Below are positions 8,348 to 16,332 of a stretch of 30,740 nt of DNA, piece by piece (position 1 is the stretch's first letter; the number at the start of each line of letters is the position of its first letter). Where the stretch lies: contig SKGV01000145.1 in NCBI GenBank assembly GCA_007117275.1, positions 1 to 30,740 of the forward strand, written 5' to 3'. The DNA comes from Methylophaga sp. (GTDB lineage: Bacteria > Pseudomonadota > Gammaproteobacteria > Nitrosococcales > Methylophagaceae). The notes under the pieces are model-generated. The model was given only the letters and a program-made list of their open reading frames with translations. It made no database searches and was not told where the DNA came from. The translations under genes were made by a program, and so were the position numbers.

Positions 8348-10168
8348 ATGTCCACAGAACAACTCGATCAATTGCCCTCATTTTCTGAGTCAGGGCTGGC
8401 TCCTGCTATTTTACGTGCCGTCAGCGAAGCGGGTTACGAAACCCCCTCACCTATCCAGGCACAAAGTATTCCCCCATTACTCGAAGGTCGTGACCTCCTT
8501 GGTCAAGCGCAAACTGGTACCGGCAAAACAGCGGCGTTTTCGCTACCCCTGCTCAGTCGACTGGATGGCCGCAAATCAGGCACACAGCTGTTAGTGCTAG
8601 CGCCGACCCGTGAATTGGCGATTCAAGTCTCGGAAGCGATGCAAACGTATGCGCGGCACCTGAAAGATTTCCACATTCTGCCAATTTATGGCGGTCAAAG
8701 CATGAGCATTCAGTTAAGAGCACTGAAACGTCAGCCACAAGTGGTTGTCGGAACACCAGGACGTATTCTCGATCATATCCGCCGTGGCACACTTAAACTG
8801 GATCAACTCAGTGCGCTGGTGCTTGATGAAGCCGATGAAATGCTGCGTATGGGCTTTATTGACGATGTTGAAACCATCTTGCAGGAGACACCTGAAACAC
8901 GTCAGGTGGCATTATTTTCAGCCACGATGCCAGGGCCGATTCATCGCGTTGCGCAGCGCTACCTGAAAGATCCAGTAGACGTTCGCATCAAGAGCAAGAC
9001 CTCCACTGTCGACACCATCAACCAGAGATATTGGCAAGTCACCGGCTTGCACAAGCTTGATGCATTGACACGCATTCTCGAAATCGAAGATTTTGATGGC
9101 ATGATCATCTTCGTTCGCACCAAAAACGCGACCGTCGAACTGGCTGAAAAGTTAGAGGCGCGTGGTTATGCGAGTTCTGCGCTCAATGGTGATATGAATC
9201 AGGCATTGCGTGAAAAAACCATCGAACGCATGAAAAAAGGTCAGATTGATATTCTGATCGCCACCGATGTAGCCGCCCGCGGTCTTGATATCGAACGCAT
9301 GAGTCACGTGGTGAATTACGATATTCCATACGATACCGAGTCCTACGTGCACCGGATCGGTCGAACTGGTCGTGCCGGCCGCAAGGGTGAGGCGATTTTG
9401 TTTGTCTCGCCTCGTGAAAAACGCATGTTAATGGCAATCGAAAAAGCAACGCGTCAAACTATCAGCAAAATGCAACTACCCAGCAGCGAAGAAATTGCAG
9501 ACCGCAGAGTCATGCAATTCAAAGAACAGCTGAGTGAGACCATTGAGTCACAAGATCTGAGTTTCTTCGAGACCCTGATCACGCAATATCAACAAGAACA
9601 TAATGCCGATCCGCTCGAAGTCGCTGCCGCGATAGCCTTCTTATTGCAAAAAAGTCGGCCGCTATTGCCTGTCAAACATGTTCGCGAGAGACCTGAACGA
9701 ACTGGACGTGATAACGACAAACACTCAGCCCCAGACAGTCGCGGCAAAAAACTCCGCGAAACGCGTGAGCCACGACAAGCACGTGCAGCGCGGCCTCATA
9801 TCACCGAAGCTGGCATGCAAACCTATCGGGTTGAACTGGGCCATGAGCAGCAGATCGAACCCAAACATCTGGTCGGTGCTATCGCTAATGAAGCTGGTAT
9901 CGACAGTCAGTTCATCGGGCGTATCACTATCCACGAGGATCACAGTCTGATTGATTTGCCTGAAGGCATGCCGCGAGATGTGTTTCAGCACCTGCGTAAA
10001 ACCTGGGTGAATAATCATCAGATGAATATCAGTCTGATTGAAGATCTCGAATCTGTTGTTTCAACAGACGATTCGGCTCGAAGCTTCAAACGTAAATCAG
10101 GCAGTGGTCCGAAACGTTTCGACAAGAGCAAATCACACAAGAAATCGGTACAGGATCGTTCAAAATAG
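8348..10168 (+). CDS. deaD: DEAD-box ATP-dependent RNA helicase DeaD/CsdA
   Basis: An RNA helicase that unwinds structured RNA in ribosome assembly, mRNA decay and translation at low temperature. The 606-residue protein has a Q motif near 33-37, Walker A AQTGTGKT at 54-61, DEAD at 160-163, SAT at 191-193, and the RGLD and HRIGRTGRAG motifs of the second RecA domain. A basic region is followed by a DbpA-type RNA-binding fold (roughly 500-570) and a Ser/Lys-rich tail, which identifies DeaD/CsdA rather than RhlE or SrmB. I chose the ATG at 8348, preceded by ACAGG and matching family N-termini; the frame extends upstream from 8291 but the extra residues are unrelated. Confidence 0.96.
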   Translation: MSTEQLDQLPSFSESGLAPAILRAVSEAGYETPSPIQAQSIPPLLEGRDLLGQAQTGTGKTAAFSLPLLSRLDGRKSGTQLLVLAPTRELAIQVSEAMQTYARHLKDFHILPIYGGQSMSIQLRALKRQPQVVVGTPGRILDHIRRGTLKLDQLSALVLDEADEMLRMGFIDDVETILQETPETRQVALFSATMPGPIHRVAQRYLKDPVDVRIKSKTSTVDTINQRYWQVTGLHKLDALTRILEIEDFDGMIIFVRTKNATVELAEKLEARGYASSALNGDMNQALREKTIERMKKGQIDILIATDVAARGLDIERMSHVVNYDIPYDTESYVHRIGRTGRAGRKGEAILFVSPREKRMLMAIEKATRQTISKMQLPSSEEIADRRVMQFKEQLSETIESQDLSFFETLITQYQQEHNADPLEVAAAIAFLLQKSRPLLPVKHVRERPERTGRDNDKHSAPDSRGKKLRETREPRQARAARPHITEAGMQTYRVELGHEQQIEPKHLVGAIANEAGIDSQFIGRITIHEDHSLIDLPEGMPRDVFQHLRKTWVNNHQMNISLIEDLESVVSTDDSARSFKRKSGSGPKRFDKSKSHKKSVQDRSK

Positions 10169-10187
10169 TCGCTTGACTGCATTAGCG

Positions 10188-10221
10188 GGTGTCACAAGCC
10201 GCCTATCCACGCGGCCACACC
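10188..10221 (+). other. Imperfect hairpin after deaD
   Basis: An outer stem GGTGT/ACACC and an inner stem GCCGC/GCGGC, five pairs each, are separated by an asymmetric internal loop and capped by eight bases. It starts 20 bases after the deaD stop. No T run follows, so it is not a classical intrinsic terminator; it may protect the 3' end or attenuate read-through to the next gene. Confidence 0.35.
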
Positions 10222-10270
10222 TAGGCCAAGCAACTTCCGCAAACAGAACCAGCATGCCACAATAAACCCC

Positions 10271-11500
10271 ATGCTGAATCTTATCTGGATTGCTTTTTTC
10301 CTCATCGCCTTTTGCGTCGCGCTGTTTCGGCTTGTTTATCTTGGTGACACAGAGGTATTTGGCGACTTAATGAACGCGATGTTTAGTTTGTCGCGCACCG
10401 CGTTTGAGATATCTATCGGACTGACCGGCATTCTGGCCTTATGGCTGGGCATCATGAAAATTGGTGAGCGTAGTGGCTTTGTAGAGTTACTCACTCGCGG
10501 CCTGAGTCCACTTTTTGTGCGCTTAATGCCCGAAGTTCCTAAAAACCACCCGGCCTTAGGTGCCATGGTTATGAATATTTCAGCCAATGCGCTTGGCCTA
10601 GATAATGCTGCCACCCCGCTCGGCATCAAGGCAATGAAAGAACTGCAAACACTTAATCCCAGCAAAAGCACCGCCAGCAATGCCCAGATTCTGTTTTTAG
10701 TAATCAATACCTCGGCAGTCACCCTGTTTCCGGTGACCATATTCACCTACCGGGCTCAGATGGGCGCGGCCAACCCGACCGATGTGTTCATTCCGATATT
10801 GCTGGCAACGTATTGTTCAACCATGGTGGGCTTATTGACGGTTGCCTGGGTACAGCGCATCAATTTGCTGGATCGTGTCATTGCCGGCTACCTGGGTGGT
10901 TTTACACTGTTAATAGCTGCATTGATGGTCTATTTCGTCAGCCTGCCACAAGCTGAGATGCTGAGCCAGTCGGCGTTAATTAGTAACATCATCTTATTTG
11001 CATTGGTGATTGTGTTTATCGCTGCGGCGGCGATTCGCAAAATTAATGCCTATGAAGCCTTTATTGAAGGTGCCAAGGAAGGCTTTGAAACCGCTGTGCG
11101 AATCATCCCGTATCTGGTTGCCATGTTGGTTGCTATTGGTGTATTCCGTGCTAGTGGTGCCTTGGATATCCTGTTTGATCTGCTACGCAGTCTGGTAGTC
11201 AGTCTTGGCATGGATGATCGCTTTATTGATGCGATGCCAACCGCATTTATGAAACCCTTCAGTGGTAGCGGCGCCAGAGCCATGATGGTGGATACCATGC
11301 AAACGCATGGTGCTGACTCCTTTGCGGGTAGATTGGCGTCCATGGTACAAGGCAGCACCGAAACCACGTTCTATGTGTTAGCGGTTTATTTTGGCGCTGT
11401 GGGTATCCGAAATATTCGTCATGCGGTCGGTTGCGGTCTGGCTGCGGATATTGCCGGCATTTCAGCGGCTATCATAATCGCCTATTGGTTCTTCGGTTAA
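10271..11500 (+). CDS. SpmA-SpmB fused membrane protein (nucleoside-recognition/Gate domains)
   Basis: A 409-residue polytopic inner-membrane protein. Residues 1 to about 200 match spore maturation protein A, with the hallmark NISANALGLDNAATPLGIKA near 102-121. Residues about 235-409 match SpmB, with MKPFSGSGARAMMVD at 327-341 and GSTETTFYV at 361-369. In spore formers the two are separate adjacent genes involved in spore core dehydration; fused versions are known in non-sporulating proteobacteria, where substrate and role are unclear. The Gate/nucleoside-recognition domain suggests transport or gating of a small solute, which is inference. The ATG at 10271 has no clear ribosome binding site, but it begins directly at the first hydrophobic helix as in relatives. 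It stands alone between deaD and the oxygenase gene. Confidence 0.9.
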   Translation: MLNLIWIAFFLIAFCVALFRLVYLGDTEVFGDLMNAMFSLSRTAFEISIGLTGILALWLGIMKIGERSGFVELLTRGLSPLFVRLMPEVPKNHPALGAMVMNISANALGLDNAATPLGIKAMKELQTLNPSKSTASNAQILFLVINTSAVTLFPVTIFTYRAQMGAANPTDVFIPILLATYCSTMVGLLTVAWVQRINLLDRVIAGYLGGFTLLIAALMVYFVSLPQAEMLSQSALISNIILFALVIVFIAAAAIRKINAYEAFIEGAKEGFETAVRIIPYLVAMLVAIGVFRASGALDILFDLLRSLVVSLGMDDRFIDAMPTAFMKPFSGSGARAMMVDTMQTHGADSFAGRLASMVQGSTETTFYVLAVYFGAVGIRNIRHAVGCGLAADIAGISAAIIIAYWFFG

Positions 11501-11658
11501 ATCTCATACAAGCGGTCGGCAATGGCCTGCTTTCACCCTGAAAATACACTTGCGCAGAAATAGATATACATCGCCTTTGATTTTCTGTTAAATTTCAGCG
11601 CCTGCTGAGCGGCTTGACCGCTTTATGCACTGACTTTTTTGAGCACTCAGGAGTGCCT

Positions 11659-12309
11659 GTGTCTGAGACTCCCCTACCGCCAGCTGAATCTGAATTGTAC
11701 GATCTGATCGCCAATGATCTATTCGAACACGGCTACTCAATCGTCACAGAAGCCTTTGCTCATGCACTGACACAGGATCTGTACCGTCGGGTCGCCCGAC
11801 TCGATGAGCACAATGATCTGCAATTAGCCGGGGTGGGCAGAGAGACCGATTTTCAGATAAACACCAGCATTCGCAGCGATGAAACTCGCTGGCTAAGCGA
11901 CACCCATCACGTTGATGCCGCCTATTTAGCGCAAATGGCTGATTTTCGTCTGGCAATGAATCGCCGATTGTTTCTGGGATTATTCGACTATGAGGCGCAC
12001 TATGCCCACTACGCACCCGGTGCATTCTATAAACGGCATTTCGATGCTTTCAAGGACGGTGACTCCAGACGGGTGCTGTCGACCGTGCTATATTTAAACC
12101 AGAACTGGCAAGCAGAAGATGGTGGTCAACTGGTGATTTATCATAAGGACAGTGACCAAAGTATCAGCACGGTCATACCAGAAATGGGCACATTGGTGGT
12201 TTTTCTCAGTGAAGACTATCCGCATGAAGTACTTGCTTGCAACCGTGACCGGTACAGCGTCACTGGCTGGTTTCGCATTCAAGACCCCATGCAAGCGCCG
12301 GCAATATGA
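11659..12309 (+). CDS. 2-oxoglutarate/Fe(II)-dependent oxygenase, prolyl-4-hydroxylase/SM-20 type
   Basis: A predicted cytoplasmic hydroxylase of 216 residues using Fe(II), O2 and 2-oxoglutarate. The double-stranded beta-helix core shows the iron triad His127-x-Asp129 in YKRHFDAF and His189 in YPHEVL, and the 2-oxoglutarate arginine Arg199 in RYSVTGWFR. GGQLVIY near 155-161 is the characteristic core strand. Bacterial relatives include hydroxylases acting on ribosomal proteins or EF-Tu; the substrate here is unknown. I prefer GTG 11659 because AGGAG is at 11649-11653, five bases upstream; a TTG at 11614 would add 15 residues without such a site. Its stop overlaps the start of the deformylase gene as ATGA, so the two are translationally coupled. 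Confidence 0.9.
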   Translation: MSETPLPPAESELYDLIANDLFEHGYSIVTEAFAHALTQDLYRRVARLDEHNDLQLAGVGRETDFQINTSIRSDETRWLSDTHHVDAAYLAQMADFRLAMNRRLFLGLFDYEAHYAHYAPGAFYKRHFDAFKDGDSRRVLSTVLYLNQNWQAEDGGQLVIYHKDSDQSISTVIPEMGTLVVFLSEDYPHEVLACNRDRYSVTGWFRIQDPMQAPAI

Positions 12310-12878
12310 GTGAATTAGACATACTGGAATTAGGGCAGCCCTTGCTGCGCCGCAAAGCCAAACCCGTCGGTGATATTGACACCGATAGTTGTCGACAGAT
12401 GATCCAGTTGCTCACAGAACAGGTCACCCAACACCAAGGGATGGGCATAGCGGCAACCCAATTGGGGTTTGATGCACAACTATTTATTATGTGTAGTCAC
12501 CCCAATGATCGTTATCCTGATGCGCCCAACATGCCTATCACTACGGTGATCAATCCTCTGATTCTGAGCCACTCTGAGCATCAAGCCAGTGACTGGGAAG
12601 GTTGTCTAAGCATTCCCGGGCTTCGCGCTAAAGTCTCTCGCCCTCAAGCCATTGAAGTCGCCTACACGCTACAAGACGGAACGCAAGTGCACACTCGATA
12701 CGATGGATTTTTAGCCAGATTATTTCAACACGAATATGATCATCTTCATGGGCTCTTGTTTATTGATCGCGTGTCATCTACTGACGATATAATGACCGAG
12801 AAAACCTGGCGGCAGCAGTATGCCAGTAAATCTCGAAACACAGCCATTGAAGGTACTCAGCATGGGGCAGCGCTTTGA
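12306..12878 (+). CDS. def: Peptide deformylase, divergent paralogue type
   Basis: A metallo-hydrolase that removes the N-formyl group from new proteins. All three motifs are present in the 190-residue protein: GMGIAATQ at 45-52, EGCLSIPG at 98-105 with metal ligand Cys100, and HEYDH at 142-146 with His142, Glu143 and His146. An insertion near 63-80 (CSHPNDRYPDAPNMP) before the NP strand is typical of secondary deformylases in Gammaproteobacteria rather than the housekeeping Def encoded beside fmt, which is not in this window. ATG 12306 overlaps the oxygenase stop by four bases, and the 3' end overlaps the next gene. It is likely active; whether it is the main cellular deformylase cannot be told. 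Confidence 0.94.
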   Translation: MSELDILELGQPLLRRKAKPVGDIDTDSCRQMIQLLTEQVTQHQGMGIAATQLGFDAQLFIMCSHPNDRYPDAPNMPITTVINPLILSHSEHQASDWEGCLSIPGLRAKVSRPQAIEVAYTLQDGTQVHTRYDGFLARLFQHEYDHLHGLLFIDRVSSTDDIMTEKTWRQQYASKSRNTAIEGTQHGAAL

Positions 12879-13413
12879 TGAACTCTCGGATAGATTAATC
12901 AGCTTTATCCAGCAACAGCATCTGTTTTTTGTCGGTACGGCCACCGCAGACAGTCGGGTCAATATTTCCCCCAAAGGGATGGATTCTCTGCGAGTGCTTA
13001 ATTCCAAGCGAATACTCTGGCTGAATGTGACGGGCAGTGGCAATGAAACTGCCGCGCATATTCAACAACAAAACCGAATGACACTGATGTTTGCCGCCTT
13101 TGAGGGCAAGCCCTTGATTCTGCGTATCTACGGCACAACGCGGGTGATTCACCATAATGATGCCGAGTGGTTACAGTTATATACATTATTTGACCCACTA
13201 CCCGGCGCACGACAGATTTTTGACCTCAAGGTTGAACTGGTACAAACCTCGTGCGGCATGGCGGTGCCGTTATTTCAATACGCAAGTGAGCGTGAACAAT
13301 TGAATCAATGGGCCGAAAAGAAAGGTGAAACTGGCATACGGCAATACTGGCAGGAAAAAAATCGTCACAGTATTGATGGGCTCAGCACTGAAATTGAGAA
13401 AAATCTTGACTGA
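12862..13413 (+). CDS. Pyridoxamine 5'-phosphate oxidase-fold FMN-binding protein
   Basis: A 183-residue protein with the split-barrel flavin-binding fold of the PNPOx-like superfamily. FFVGTATADSRVNISPKG at about 22-39 is the characteristic first strands, followed by ILWLNVTGSGNETAAHI at 51-67 and a strand near 73-92 (LMFAAFEGKP). It is not PdxH itself: the PdxH-specific C-terminal substrate residues are missing. Members may bind FMN, F420 or haem; cofactor and substrate are unknown. I chose ATG 12862 because GAAGGT lies seven bases upstream; ATG 12820 would add 14 residues without a site. It overlaps the deformylase gene by 17 bases and is followed after two bases by the MarC-family gene. 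Confidence 0.88.
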   Translation: MGQRFDELSDRLISFIQQQHLFFVGTATADSRVNISPKGMDSLRVLNSKRILWLNVTGSGNETAAHIQQQNRMTLMFAAFEGKPLILRIYGTTRVIHHNDAEWLQLYTLFDPLPGARQIFDLKVELVQTSCGMAVPLFQYASEREQLNQWAEKKGETGIRQYWQEKNRHSIDGLSTEIEKNLD

Positions 13414-13415
13414 CC

Positions 13416-14045
13416 ATGCTGGAACTCACTGAGTACAGCAAATTTGTCATCGCCTTGCTGGCCGTGGTAGACCCGCTGAGCATTATTCCTATATTTATCG
13501 GCCTGACTGCCACACTGTCTGTGGAAAACCGTGCCAGAGCTGCCAGACTGGCAGTGCTGACCACGATGGTCATTCTATTGATTGCAGTGGTTGCGGGTGA
13601 AATGATTTTGGCGTTTTTTGGTATCAGCATTCACTCGTTCCGGGTCGCTGGAGGGCTTTTGCTGTTACTGATGTCGATTGCCATGCTCAAATCTGGTCCA
13701 GATGCTGAACGCCAATCAACCGCCACTGAGTTTATTCATTCTGGACACTCCATCGGTGCAGTGCCACTGGCAATGCCGCTACTGGCTGGCCCAGGCGCCA
13801 TCAGCCTGGTCATCATCAATGCCCACAAAGGTGATGGCATTGCTCACTACGGCATACTCAGCGCCGGAATTTTGCTGCTTGGTGTGGTGCTTTGGCTCAC
13901 CTTTAAAATGGTGCCCTGGATTGCCAGTCGAATGGGTACGATGAGCATCAATATCTCGACTCGAATCATGGGGCTGATTGTTGCCGCCATTGCCATTGAA
14001 TTTATTGCCAGCGGCTTGAGAGGACTGTTTCCAGCCTTAAGCTGA
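13416..14045 (+). CDS. MarC-family integral membrane protein (UPF0056)
   Basis: A 209-residue protein with six predicted membrane helices in two groups of three, the MarC/YhgN architecture. The family hallmark VVDPLSIIPIFIGLT appears in the first helix at about 17-31, and its counterpart LAMPLLAGPGAISLV begins the second half near 122-136. Despite the name, MarC has no confirmed role in multiple antibiotic resistance; the function remains open. It starts two bases after the PNPOx-like gene and likely shares its transcript. Its stop overlaps the stop region of the converging DUF3549 gene by nine bases, leaving no room for a dedicated terminator. Confidence 0.94.
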   Translation: MLELTEYSKFVIALLAVVDPLSIIPIFIGLTATLSVENRARAARLAVLTTMVILLIAVVAGEMILAFFGISIHSFRVAGGLLLLLMSIAMLKSGPDAERQSTATEFIHSGHSIGAVPLAMPLLAGPGAISLVIINAHKGDGIAHYGILSAGILLLGVVLWLTFKMVPWIASRMGTMSINISTRIMGLIVAAIAIEFIASGLRGLFPALS

Positions 14046-15098
14046 ATGACCAAACATCTGACCGACTGCAACCGTCAATGCTGCAGATCGTTGGGGATTT
14101 CTCAGTGCCTGCATGACCGGATCCCGCATGTCAGGCAGGAACATCAAATCTGCCAGCAAATGACTGAATCCAGCCTGACCGGCTGAATTGACAGCCAGTT
14201 GTTCTACATAGAGCTGACACAGATCCGGCAGTTTAAGTATCGGCCAGAGTCGACCGCTGATCACAGCCAATATTTCAACATCCACACTGCATGGGTGCTT
14301 AAGCACTACCTGCACGGCATGTTCAATCAAGCCCATCGCTTCACTGTTGGATATCGCTCTCAAGCAGGCCGTGAGCCGCGCGAAATCCGGCGCTGATTGC
14401 TGCAACTCCAAATCGATCAATTGCACTAGCTGCTCAACCAGTCGCACAGGCGGTCGCGCATGCTCTAAAAAGCTGCAAAGCATTTGCAGTGGCTGCATTG
14501 GCAGGCTGGGCAATCGTTTGATTAACCCCTGACAGTGCTTATCATCATCGAGCCTTACCGCCACATCAGCCACGCCTTGCATCGCCATGTTTTGCCATTC
14601 CAGCGTGGTGTCTTGAGTCGTGAAGTATTGAAGCGCGGTGTTGTAATGGCTGGAGGCAGGCAGTTTTAGCGTGGCTCGAGCCTTGGCATGAAACGCTGCC
14701 ATTTTGTCATCGCGCGGTGAAAACACAAACGGGCTGTCCTGCAACACACCTTCAAGTTTTCCGCCCTTGGCAGCGGCCAGTATTGAAGCTCCGACCCGCT
14801 CCAATAGCATGACCAAAAACTCATCACGACTGGCTTGAATCAACAAGCCCTGCTCATCCAGTGGGAAACGCAAAAACCAGACATATTGCCGATCGGCAGC
14901 GGCGGGCAACCAGAAAATCAGACCCAACAGCGCCTGGCGCTGAAAGGGATAGGGATAAACTTGATTTGCCAGTTCAAATTGCTGAAACTGCTCGGTAGAT
15001 AGTTTGCTGACACGACGGCCGAGATCAAAAACTCGATATTTCGCGCCAATCTGGTTCAGAAATTCTGCCAGTGTGGTAACGGATTCCAAAGCACTCAT
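14037..15098 (-). CDS. DUF3549 family protein
   Basis: A 353-residue soluble protein that I recognise by its N-terminal pattern as DUF3549, a family of unknown function found in Gammaproteobacteria. The N-terminus (TLAEFLNQIGAKYRVFDLGRR near 9-29) and the PYPFQRQALLGLIFW segment near 49-63 are distinctive. The C-terminal half is Leu/Ala-rich and predicted all-helical, resembling a helical repeat scaffold. No signal peptide, membrane segment or catalytic motif is seen. It starts seven bases after argJ and so belongs to the secA-argJ transcript. Family assignment rests on memory, not on a search. Confidence 0.82.
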   Translation of the reverse strand: MSALESVTTLAEFLNQIGAKYRVFDLGRRVSKLSTEQFQQFELANQVYPYPFQRQALLGLIFWLPAAADRQYVWFLRFPLDEQGLLIQASRDEFLVMLLERVGASILAAAKGGKLEGVLQDSPFVFSPRDDKMAAFHAKARATLKLPASSHYNTALQYFTTQDTTLEWQNMAMQGVADVAVRLDDDKHCQGLIKRLPSLPMQPLQMLCSFLEHARPPVRLVEQLVQLIDLELQQSAPDFARLTACLRAISNSEAMGLIEHAVQVVLKHPCSVDVEILAVISGRLWPILKLPDLCQLYVEQLAVNSAGQAGFSHLLADLMFLPDMRDPVMQALRNPQRSAALTVAVGQMFGHSA

Positions 15099-15105
15099 CT
15101 GAAAC

Positions 15106-16332
15106 TCAGGTACGATATTCGGCGTTGATTTTCACGTAATCATAAGAGAAATCACAGGTCCAGACCGTTTCTAAAGCCGCGCCGCGTCCCAGCAATACCC
15201 GGATGCTGATTTCGGCATTGTTCATGACCTGTTGGCCCTTGTCTTCTGTGTAATCTGCTGCCGGTTGTCCCGCTTCAATCACGCAAACATCATCGAGGTA
15301 AATGGAAATCTTCGATAGATCCAAATCCACCAGACCGCTGCGGCCGACACAGGCAAGAATTCTGCCCCAGTTAGGATCCGAAGCAAACAAGGCAGTTTTC
15401 ACCAGCGGTGAATGCGCAATGGTGTAAGCCACCAGGCAACACTCATCTGAAGTTTTACCTTGCTCAACCACAATACTGATGAATTTGGTTGCACCTTCAC
15501 CGTCACGCACAATGGCCTTAGCAAGATAGCGACACACCTTGGATATGGCATTGGCTAACTGCTGATATTGAGCACTGTGACTATTGTCGATCAGTGTGTT
15601 GACTGCCTGTCCGGTGGCCATTAATACACAGGCATCATTGGTCGAGGTATCACCATCCACCGAGATTCGGTTGAACGATTCATTCATGACGTCATTGAGC
15701 AGCGGCTGCAACAACTCTGGAGCAATAGCCGCGTCTGTCGCTATGTAGGCCAGCATCGTTGCCATATCAGGGCGAATCATGCCAGCACCTTTGCTGATAC
15801 CGGACACCGTGACTTCACGTCCGTCTATCAAAACGCGCTCAGAGGTCGCCTTGGCAACGGTATCTGTGGTCATGATGCCGTAGGCAGCATCAAACCAACC
15901 ATCGGCAGAGAGATTGTCAAAGGCTGAGGGCAATACCTGCTCGATTTTTGCTACCGGTAATTGCTGACCGATAACTCCGGTAGAAAAAGGCAGAACCTGT
16001 TGCGGCAACACATAACCATGAGCGGCCACGGCATCACAGCATCGCCTGGCTGCAGCCAGACCCTGATCGCCGGTTCCGGCATTGGCATTGCCAGAGTTAA
16101 CCAACAAAAAGCGCGGGGATGCCTGTTGTTGATGTTCTCGAGCAACAATGACCGGCGCAGCACAAAAAGCGTTTCGTGTGTATACAGCGGCACAATGACT
16201 GCCTTCCGCCATTTCAATCAAGACCACATCTTTTCTGCCCGGTGTTTTGATGCCGGCACTGGCAACCGACAATCGAATGCCGGCGACTGGGAATAGGGTA
16301 TTTTTGTCGGGAGGTGACAGGTTCACCGCCAT
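15106..16332 (-). CDS. argJ: Bifunctional ornithine acetyltransferase / N-acetylglutamate synthase
   Basis: Catalyses the acetyl-recycling step of arginine biosynthesis, moving acetyl from N-acetylornithine to glutamate, and may also use acetyl-CoA. The 408-residue precursor carries the self-cleavage site in GMIRPDMATMLA, with Thr192 as the new N-terminal nucleophile of the beta chain. The oxyanion-hole pair is in the STGVIG segment near 117-122, and the family end motif (DYTEDKGQQVMNNAEISI) is present. The start is ATG 16332, whose A is the last base of the secA stop (TAATG), so translation is coupled. The frame extends further upstream within secA but those residues are not ArgJ-like. Confidence 0.97.
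   Translation of the reverse strand: MAVNLSPPDKNTLFPVAGIRLSVASAGIKTPGRKDVVLIEMAEGSHCAAVYTRNAFCAAPVIVAREHQQQASPRFLLVNSGNANAGTGDQGLAAARRCCDAVAAHGYVLPQQVLPFSTGVIGQQLPVAKIEQVLPSAFDNLSADGWFDAAYGIMTTDTVAKATSERVLIDGREVTVSGISKGAGMIRPDMATMLAYIATDAAIAPELLQPLLNDVMNESFNRISVDGDTSTNDACVLMATGQAVNTLIDNSHSAQYQQLANAISKVCRYLAKAIVRDGEGATKFISIVVEQGKTSDECCLVAYTIAHSPLVKTALFASDPNWGRILACVGRSGLVDLDLSKISIYLDDVCVIEAGQPAADYTEDKGQQVMNNAEISIRVLLGRGAALETVWTCDFSYDYVKINAEYRT

Noticed and set aside
11511..11531. Hairpin after the SpmA-SpmB gene
   Set aside because: Two short stems of three or four pairs with a three-base bulge and only three T; too weak to call a terminator.
12820..12861. Longer N-terminus for the PNPOx-like protein
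   Set aside because: No ribosome binding site before 12820, while GAAGGT precedes ATG 12862 at good spacing.
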